NCBI GenBank assembly: GCA_902406105.1
Contig: CABPCP010000056.1
Span: forward strand, 1-19,819
Direction: 5' to 3'
Length of the DNA: 19,819 bases
From: an uncultured Mordavella sp.
GTDB lineage: Bacteria; Bacillota; Clostridia; Lachnospirales; Lachnospiraceae
In this document: positions 15,092 to 19,819 of the stretch, piece after piece
Position numbering within the stretch: the first letter of the stretch is position 1
Layout: each line of letters begins with the position of its first letter
The notes under the pieces: model-generated
Seen by the model: the letters and a program-made list of their open reading frames with translations, nothing else
The model's database searches: none
What the model was told of the DNA's origin: nothing
Made by a program: the position numbers and the translations under genes

Positions 15092-15732
15092 TTAGAAAAG
15101 GAAAGAGTATGTTTCTGCTCCTGGCCTGTCTGTTGGTGTTTCCCGCGGGCCATGCCCAGGCGGCTTGGGAAGTATCGGTATCGGTTCCGGTCAAGCAGGT
15201 ATTTGAGACGACGGGAGAAGTCCCGGATCACCTGGACCAGACCTTCTGCTACCAGGTGGCGGCCCAGGATAAGAATTCTCCGCTTCCGGATGAGGCGCAG
15301 GATGGGGTGTACTTTTTGGAATTAACAGGAAATGAGACAAAAGAGGCGGGATCTTTCGTGTTTACACACGGAGGAGTTTATAGATATGAAATCTGTTTGG
15401 CAGATGGGCAGAAAGGGGAAGGGTTTACCTGTGACAGCAGTGTATATCAGCTTCTATTCTATGTGAAGAACGGGCCCGATGGCAGTCTGATTCCACAGAT
15501 CGTGGTAAAAGATGAATCTGGAAATAAGCTGGATGAAATCAGTTTCCAACATGCCTATCTGGGAAGAGAGACGGGAAACAATGCGGATGCCGGAACCCAA
15601 AATCAAGCCGGAAATGTAAAGACAGGCGACCAGGCAGAAGTCTTGCTATGGTGTACGCTGGGGCAGGTTTCTATGGCTCTTATCTTGACCGCGGGATGGA
15701 GCAGGCGCAGGAACAAGGAAGATGGGAAATAG
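15079..15732 (+). CDS. FctA-type single-domain minor pilin (FctB-like position)
   Basis: A 217-residue exported protein with a signal peptide (about 1-29, AQA-A) and one FctA/Spy0128-like Ig domain (about 31-160). The C-terminal sorting signal is VKTG (180-183), followed by D, a hydrophobic span and SRRRNK. The isopeptide lysine (K39) and glutamate (E104) positions are kept, but the usual asparagine is replaced by H158 (FQHAY instead of FVNSY). Three cysteines (C57, C106, C118) occur in the exported domain and could form a disulfide. It overlaps the sortase gene by 13 bases and sits where fctB, the basal wall-anchored pilin, is found in streptococci. A base role is likely but inferred. Confidence 0.8.
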   Translation: MGKIIRKGKSMFLLLACLLVFPAGHAQAAWEVSVSVPVKQVFETTGEVPDHLDQTFCYQVAAQDKNSPLPDEAQDGVYFLELTGNETKEAGSFVFTHGGVYRYEICLADGQKGEGFTCDSSVYQLLFYVKNGPDGSLIPQIVVKDESGNKLDEISFQHAYLGRETGNNADAGTQNQAGNVKTGDQAEVLLWCTLGQVSMALILTAGWSRRRNKEDGK

Positions 15733-16285
15733 ATACAAAGAGCTGGAAGGCGTCCGTTTCGGGAGACTGACAGCTCTTTATCCGTTAAAGCGGCGGGATC
15801 AGAGAGGGTGTGTTTATTGGCGCTGCAGGTGTGACTGCGGGGAGGAAGCAGAAGTGTCGGAGAATAATCTGGTCCAGGGCATCAGCAGAAGCTGCGGCTG
15901 TCTAAAGCGGGAGTGTCAGCAGAGGATTGCGCAGAAGCTCCATTGTGTAGATGGAACTTGTTTGGAAATCCTGGAAAAACGTAAGCATCGAAAAGACAAT
16001 CTCAGCGGATTTCGCGGCGTATTTAAGACCAAATCCGGCAAATATCGGGTAGACATCGGCTTTAAAGGCAGAAAATACTATGTCGGAACATATATCCTCT
16101 TCGAAGAGGCGGTGCGGGCTAGGAAGAAAGCAGAGGAAGCCGTTCATGAAGGTTTTCTGCGTGCATACGGAGAATGGAAGGAAAAGGCAGACCATGACCC
16201 GGTGTGGGGGAAAGAACATCCGCTTGTTTTTGAAGTGGAAAGAGAAGACGGCAGATTAATAGTAAGAAGGGGCGAGACCGAGTGA
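15722..16285 (+). CDS. AP2-domain DNA-binding protein with Cys cluster
   Basis: A cytoplasmic protein of 187 residues and the last gene of the pilus operon, overlapping the minor pilin by 11 bases. The N-terminal part has a putative zinc cluster: C35, C37 and C39 (RCRCDCG), then C58 and C60 (SCGC). Residues about 93-145 form an AP2/ERF-like domain (GFRGVFKTKSGKYRVDIGFKGRKYYVGTY, then FEEAVRARKKAEEAV). Such combinations are frequent in phage and mobile HNH/AP2 proteins, but no HNH nuclease motif is seen. It is probably a DNA-binding protein. Being co-expressed with the pilus, it could regulate the operon or assist the recombinase. The family call is good; its job is unknown. Confidence 0.8.
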   Translation: MGNRYKELEGVRFGRLTALYPLKRRDQRGCVYWRCRCDCGEEAEVSENNLVQGISRSCGCLKRECQQRIAQKLHCVDGTCLEILEKRKHRKDNLSGFRGVFKTKSGKYRVDIGFKGRKYYVGTYILFEEAVRARKKAEEAVHEGFLRAYGEWKEKADHDPVWGKEHPLVFEVEREDGRLIVRRGETE

Positions 16286-16301
16286 AAGGTCTCGTCTTTT
16301 T
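16272..16301 (+). terminator. Intrinsic terminator of the pilus operon
   Basis: GCGAGACC (16272-16279) pairs with GGTCTCGT (16288-16295), with one G-T wobble. The loop contains the stop codon of the AP2 gene, and CTTTTT follows. It marks the 3' end of the operon. Confidence 0.88.
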
Positions 16302-16303
16302 AC

Positions 16304-16400
16304 GTGGACCGACGGTTCTGGCCAAACTTTTCTGGAAGTCTTGGGGCAACCCGTCGAAGCAGAAAAAAACCTGCCGGAAATTTCGGCGGACAAGTCCCAC
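16304..16400. other. Compact potential three-stem RNA fold between operons
   Basis: GTGGAC (16304-16309) can close with GTCCCAC (16394-16400). Within it CGACGGTT (16310-16317) pairs with AACCCGTCG (16348-16356), capped by a GCCAA/TTGG stem. CCTGCCG (16370-16376) pairs with CGGCGG (16384-16389). I could not match it to a riboswitch I know, and no promoter separates it from the upstream terminator. On the minus strand the last stem plus TTTTTTT (16369-16363) is a good terminator, which may be the simpler explanation. Confidence 0.35.
16363..16389 (-). terminator. Minus-strand terminator-like hairpin
   Basis: Read on the minus strand, CCGCCG and CGGCAGG pair (one bulged A, seven-base loop), followed by seven T. 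No minus-strand gene lies to its right, so it might block antisense transcription into the pilus operon or be part of the fold at 16304-16400. Confidence 0.45.
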
Positions 16401-16427
16401 CGATTGCTAAAATACGCAGAATCTATA

Positions 16428-16436
16428 TGCTATCAT
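16428..16436 (+). promoter_or_regulatory. Extended -10 promoter of the LysM gene
   Basis: TG at 16428-16429, one base, then TATCAT (16431-16436), five of six to consensus: an extended -10 that can work without a good -35. The message would start near 16443, just before the hairpin at 16446-16470. Confidence 0.5.
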
Positions 16437-16445
16437 ATGCAAAAT

Positions 16446-16470
16446 AGCTGCAGTCCTTAAGGACGCGGCT
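16446..16470 (+). promoter_or_regulatory. 5'-end hairpin of the LysM gene leader
   Basis: AGCTGCAGTCC and GGACGCGGCT pair around a TTAA loop, with one bulged A and one wobble: ten pairs. No T-run follows. At the very 5' end of the predicted transcript it could protect the mRNA. It ends 14 bases before the ribosome site GAGGTGA. Confidence 0.5.
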
Positions 16471-16497
16471 GAAATTATGTAAATGAGGTGAGAGTAT

Positions 16498-17544
16498 ATG
16501 GAAAGACAATTTCCGAAAAATGTCAGGCAGATAGGGAATGTTTGCGATGAGCCTAAGATATATGTGGAAGACTATGTGGACACCTATCTGAACCAACTGC
16601 GGACAAAAGCGATGGACATGCCGGTTGGGGCGGTCTTTACAGGAGAAATACAAAAGCTGGAAGAACAGGATGTCGTATACATATCTGGGGCAATACGGAT
16701 AAAAGAAATCAAGATTAAAGGTACAGATATCCTGATCGAGAAAGATGTCTGGGAACAGGCAGAGGCGGATCGGAAGGAATTCTTTCCAGAATTAGATATC
16801 GTGGGATGGTGCCTGGTAGAGACCGGACATCCTATGGGACTGAACCGGGGAGTGAATAAGATACATGGAAAAACATTTGGCAGGGAAAATACCGTTTTTG
16901 TATGGAAGGATGCCATGGAGGAGGACGAGCTGTTTTACGCTTATAAGTATGGAGAATTAATGCAGATGGGCGGGCATTATATTTATTATGAAAAAAATCC
17001 TGCCATGCAGAATTATATGATCAGTACGAGAAAAAAGATTGGCGTTACACCCAGTGAAGTGGTTGAGGATCGAGCTGCAAAGAATTTTCGTAGTGCCGTA
17101 AAGGAACAGATGGAATATAGGGAAAGCCGGCAGAATTCACGGTTTGTCTATGTAATGAGCGTACTTCTGGTGGTGATCGTACTTGCGATTGGTATCTCAG
17201 CCATTAATAATTTTGACAAAATGGAAGCAGTACAGCAATCGATAGAAACCCTGTCTCAGTCGGTAGATGGGGAGGCGGAGAAAAGCGAAACGGCAGAAGA
17301 GCCGGAAAGCGCCGATGGAAGCGGTCTGGAGAGGGAAGAAGCGGCAGAAGAAGTCGTTTCGCAGGAGGAGGCGGAGGCAGGACTCAGCGAAGAAGATTTC
17401 TATACCGTTGAGAAAGGCGACACTCTTGACAGTATCAGCGTAAAGATTTATGGTGATGCCAGCCATGTAGAAGCAATCTGCAAGATGAACGGCCTTTCAG
17501 ACGGGAATCTCATCTATATCGGCCAAAAACTTCTATTACCATAG
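16498..17544 (+). CDS. LysM-domain bitopic membrane protein
   Basis: A 348-residue protein. The N-terminal domain (about 1-200) is cytoplasmic by topology and has the segments YISGAIRIKEIKIKGTD, IVGWCLVETGHPMGLN and GGHYIYYEKNP. A single membrane span lies at about 215-237. An acidic Glu/Ala/Ser linker (about 245-298) leads to a C-terminal LysM domain (YTVEKGDTLDSISVKIYG to YIGQKLLLP, 301-348), expected to bind peptidoglycan outside. The order of segments in the N-domain recalls MPN/JAB folds without the metal ligands, but this is only an impression. A ribosome site GAGGTGA is at 16485-16491. With the next two genes it forms a cell-envelope trio that I associate with Lachnospiraceae; its function is not known to me. 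Confidence 0.82.
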   Translation: MERQFPKNVRQIGNVCDEPKIYVEDYVDTYLNQLRTKAMDMPVGAVFTGEIQKLEEQDVVYISGAIRIKEIKIKGTDILIEKDVWEQAEADRKEFFPELDIVGWCLVETGHPMGLNRGVNKIHGKTFGRENTVFVWKDAMEEDELFYAYKYGELMQMGGHYIYYEKNPAMQNYMISTRKKIGVTPSEVVEDRAAKNFRSAVKEQMEYRESRQNSRFVYVMSVLLVVIVLAIGISAINNFDKMEAVQQSIETLSQSVDGEAEKSETAEEPESADGSGLEREEAAEEVVSQEEAEAGLSEEDFYTVEKGDTLDSISVKIYGDASHVEAICKMNGLSDGNLIYIGQKLLLP

Positions 17545-17553
17545 TGGGAAATG

Positions 17554-17562
17554 TGATATACT
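17554..17562 (+). promoter_or_regulatory. Possible extended -10 promoter before the DUF5711-like gene
   Basis: TG, one base, then TATACT (17557-17562), five of six to consensus, in the 52-base gap after the LysM gene. No -35 is evident. It may give the last two genes extra transcription. Confidence 0.38.
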
Positions 17563-17596
17563 GTACACAAATGACGAAAATTAAAAGGGGATTTAA

Positions 17597-18841
17597 ATGG
17601 CAAACAAAAGAAACAGAAATCTGCATATCGTCAGGGAATCTGAAGGGGAGAAACTGCCGCGGCAGTCTGGAGGGGAGACGGCTTTTGGACAAGCCATGGA
17701 AGAACTGGAAGAACAGACAAAACAGAATAAGAAGAAAAAACGCAGGAAGATTTTTATAATAGCAGGATCCGTTTTGGCGGCGGCAGCCGCTGTTTTCCTG
17801 GTAATCCATCTTCAGACATATAGTTCGGTGAGAGTGGAGGAAACCTATAAAATAGATGGGGCGGCGGACAGCAGTTATAAAGAGTTCGCCCAAGGCGTCA
17901 TCAAATACAGCCGCGATGGGATTTCCTATTTGAATACCAAAGGCCAGGAGCAGTGGAATCAGCCCTGCCAGCTTAGTACGCCATTTGTGGATATAAATGG
18001 AACAACAGCGGCAGTTGCGGACAAAGGAGGCAATGATATCCTTGTGTTCCAGGAAGACGGACTGAAAGGGGAGATTCAGACCACGCTTCCCATTGAGAAG
18101 ATCTCTGTGTCCAAGCAGGGGATTGTAAGCGCTATTTTAAGAAATGAAGCCTCTCCGCAGGTAATCTGTTATGACACTGCGGGAAATATCCTGGTAGAGC
18201 ATCAGGCCTCATTTACAGGAACCGGATACCCGGTAGATGTGTCATTGTCGGACGATGGAGAAGTGATGATGGTCGTTTATCTCAGCGTGGAAGGGGGGAG
18301 TTATACTTCATCCGTCGCGTATTACAATTTTGGAGAGTCGGGAGAAGCCAGCAAAGATCATCAGGCGGGCTATAAAGAGTATGAAAATACAGTGCTGGCA
18401 TCAGGCTTTTTTTTGACGGATTCGGTCTCGGCGGTGGTAGGTGACAACTGCTTCACTTTGTTTGAGGGGAAAGAAAAACCCAAAGAGGTGACGACGGTTT
18501 CTTTGGATAAGGAGATCAAAAGTGTTTTTCACAGTGAAAAATATATTGGATTGATACTGAAAAACGAGGGAAAAGGAGGGTATGAACTGTGCCTTTACAA
18601 TACCTCCGGAAGAAAGGTCATGTCGGAAGACTTTTCCGGCGACTACGGAAATGTGAAGATCTCCGGGGATCAGGTTATTATGTATGAAGGGCGGCAATGC
18701 TGTATTTTCCTGCGCAGCGGAGTGAAGAAGTTTGAGGGGGAGACGGAAAATGATATCTTGGAAATTTTCCCCATTGCTGGCGTAAACAAATACATTATGA
18801 TGAATACAAACGGTATGGAAGACGTACGGCTTGTAAAGTAA
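17597..18841 (+). CDS. DUF5711-like membrane-anchored protein
   Basis: A 414-residue protein with a polar, charged cytoplasmic N-terminus (1-50, ending KKKKRRK), one membrane span (about 51-71) and a large outer domain (about 75-414). The outer domain is made of repeated short beta-strand blocks, for example GISYLNTKGQEQW, VDINGTTAAVADKGG and VSLSDDGEVMMVVYL. This pattern suggests a beta-propeller like that of DUF5711 proteins. No catalytic motif was seen. AAAAGGGG (17583-17590) precedes the ATG. It is followed after nine bases by the cvpA-family gene, so the two are co-transcribed. A run of eight T lies in the coding region at 18407-18414. The family name is by pattern recognition only; function unknown. 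Confidence 0.75.
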   Translation: MANKRNRNLHIVRESEGEKLPRQSGGETAFGQAMEELEEQTKQNKKKKRRKIFIIAGSVLAAAAAVFLVIHLQTYSSVRVEETYKIDGAADSSYKEFAQGVIKYSRDGISYLNTKGQEQWNQPCQLSTPFVDINGTTAAVADKGGNDILVFQEDGLKGEIQTTLPIEKISVSKQGIVSAILRNEASPQVICYDTAGNILVEHQASFTGTGYPVDVSLSDDGEVMMVVYLSVEGGSYTSSVAYYNFGESGEASKDHQAGYKEYENTVLASGFFLTDSVSAVVGDNCFTLFEGKEKPKEVTTVSLDKEIKSVFHSEKYIGLILKNEGKGGYELCLYNTSGRKVMSEDFSGDYGNVKISGDQVIMYEGRQCCIFLRSGVKKFEGETENDILEIFPIAGVNKYIMMNTNGMEDVRLVK

Positions 18842-18850
18842 GGAGTAGCT

Positions 18851-19765
18851 ATGAATTGGGTTGTATTGACGGTAGGACTGATTTTCTTGCTCTGCATCCT
18901 GGTGGGTGTGTATAAAGGGGCTGTAAGGATCGCGGTTTCTTTGGTGACTACGCTGCTGACGCTGGTGATCGTCTTTTTTGCGTCGCCTTTTGTTGCGGGA
19001 TTGATCGAAGATAAAACTCCTTTGGACGAGGTGATTGAGGATCAAGTGCTATCCACAATGGCTGGAGCGGTAACTTCCCAGGCGGAAGAGACGGAGGGAG
19101 AAGGGATTTCAGAAGATACGGTAAGGCGGGCGCTGGATGCCGCGGGGATCAGCGAAGAGACTTTGGAAGAATATGGTATTTCGGTAGATGACATTGTAAA
19201 CGGAGATATCAGCGGGGATGAACTGGCAGAATATGGGATTTCCAGCGGTCTCCTGGAAGGTCTGACGGGAGAGAGCGCAGAGACCACAGAAGATATGATC
19301 GAAAGCGCGGATATTCCAAGAGATGTTCAAATCGCGGCAATAGAAGCGGCAGACTTGCCGGAGATTTTTAAAAACCTTCTGACAGAAAATAATAACGATG
19401 AGATATATGAAGATCTGGGAGTCCAGACATTTGCCCAGTATGTGGGAAGTTTTCTGGCGAAATTGATCATAAATATCATTGCGTTCCTGGGTACGTTTGT
19501 TTTGGTGTCGCTGGTACTGCGGGCAATTGTGTTCGCGCTGGATATTGTCGCGAATCTTCCGGTGCTCGGTTTGATCAACCGGCTGGCAGGCGGCGCGATA
19601 GGAATCGCGGGAGCGTTGATCATCGTGTGGATACTGTTTATCTTTTTAACGCTTTTGTATACCACGTCAATAGGAAAAGAAGCCAGCCAAATGATCCAAG
19701 GGAACGGATTTACAAGAATGTTATATGAGTATAATCCGCTTATGAATCTGGCAATAAATTTGTAG
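18851..19765 (+). CDS. CvpA-family membrane protein with acidic insert
   Basis: A 304-residue integral membrane protein. Two N-terminal spans (about 2-20 and 26-48) and two or three C-terminal spans (about 200-270) give the CvpA/colicin-V-production fold, including the GVYKGAVR motif and LGLINRLAGGAIGIAGALIIVW. Between them an acidic insert of about 145 residues (53-197) replaces the short loop of ordinary CvpA proteins of about 160-180 residues. The insert includes a repeated EYGIS (107-111 and 127-131). AAGGAG (18839-18844) lies just before the ATG. CvpA proteins are linked to envelope stress and purine-related phenotypes elsewhere; the role here is unknown. Confidence 0.82.
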   Translation: MNWVVLTVGLIFLLCILVGVYKGAVRIAVSLVTTLLTLVIVFFASPFVAGLIEDKTPLDEVIEDQVLSTMAGAVTSQAEETEGEGISEDTVRRALDAAGISEETLEEYGISVDDIVNGDISGDELAEYGISSGLLEGLTGESAETTEDMIESADIPRDVQIAAIEAADLPEIFKNLLTENNNDEIYEDLGVQTFAQYVGSFLAKLIINIIAFLGTFVLVSLVLRAIVFALDIVANLPVLGLINRLAGGAIGIAGALIIVWILFIFLTLLYTTSIGKEASQMIQGNGFTRMLYEYNPLMNLAINL

Positions 19766-19782
19766 CTGAAGTGAAAAGTTTA

Positions 19783-19816
19783 TTTCCACTTTGAAAAACG
19801 TCAAAATAAAAGTGGC
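19783..19816. other. Inverted repeat at the right edge
   Basis: CCACTTT (about 19786-19792) is complementary to AAAGTGG (about 19810-19816) around an AT-rich loop. No T-run follows within the window, so a terminator or operator role cannot be decided. No gene is visible after 19765. Confidence 0.3.
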
Positions 19817-19819
19817 AAT

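Noticed and set aside
18407..18414. T8 tract in the DUF5711-like gene as a phase-variation site
   Set aside because: The run is short, lies mid-gene, and the frame is intact; nothing else suggests slipped-strand switching.

Overview
The window reads as chromosome of a gut-type Firmicute, most likely Lachnospiraceae (Clostridia). I infer this from the protein families (a GGNGT-type phosphofructokinase, split transketolase, DUF7601 and FctA-type surface proteins, a LysM / DUF5711-like / CvpA trio), strong AGGAGG ribosome sites, and TTGACA/TATAAT-like promoters. No rRNA, tRNA, CRISPR array or insertion sequence was seen.

Layout. (1) 1-4736: map on the minus strand diverges from a plus-strand run pfkA-dnaX-ybaB-recR. 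Three copies of one palindromic repeat family lie at 1-25, 893-958 and 4740-4793. (2) 4809-8624: a LacI-family regulator, then transaldolase (fsa/talC family) and the two halves of transketolase, closed by a terminator at 8653-8679. This is a non-oxidative pentose-phosphate cluster. (3) 8681-16301: the accessory island. A tyrosine recombinase with its own promoter is followed by a segment of about 310 bp bounded by near-identical inverted recombination sites. Then comes a sortase-pilus operon: vWA/CnaB tip adhesin, SipA-like signal peptidase homologue, FctA-like backbone pilin, class B sortase, minor pilin and an AP2-domain protein, ending at a terminator. Its order matches the streptococcal FCT plan (adhesin, SipA, FctA, sortase, FctB). 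(4) 16286-19819: an intergenic region with notable RNA-folding potential, then a LysM membrane protein, a DUF5711-like membrane protein and a CvpA-family protein.

The main result is a probable phase-variable pilus. The sites at 9635-9659 and 9946-9972 are inverted and share an identical 6-bp core (TGTTAG) between 8-bp arms, the usual architecture of a tyrosine-recombinase crossover site. The recombinase gene ends inside the left site. The best promoter I can see in the segment points away from the pilus genes, and two terminator-like hairpins face them, so the sequenced orientation is probably OFF. Inversion would put that promoter about 75 nt upstream of the adhesin start codon. I propose that the recombinase switches the pilus on and off. 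The AP2 protein encoded at the operon's end may feed back on it, but this last point is speculation.
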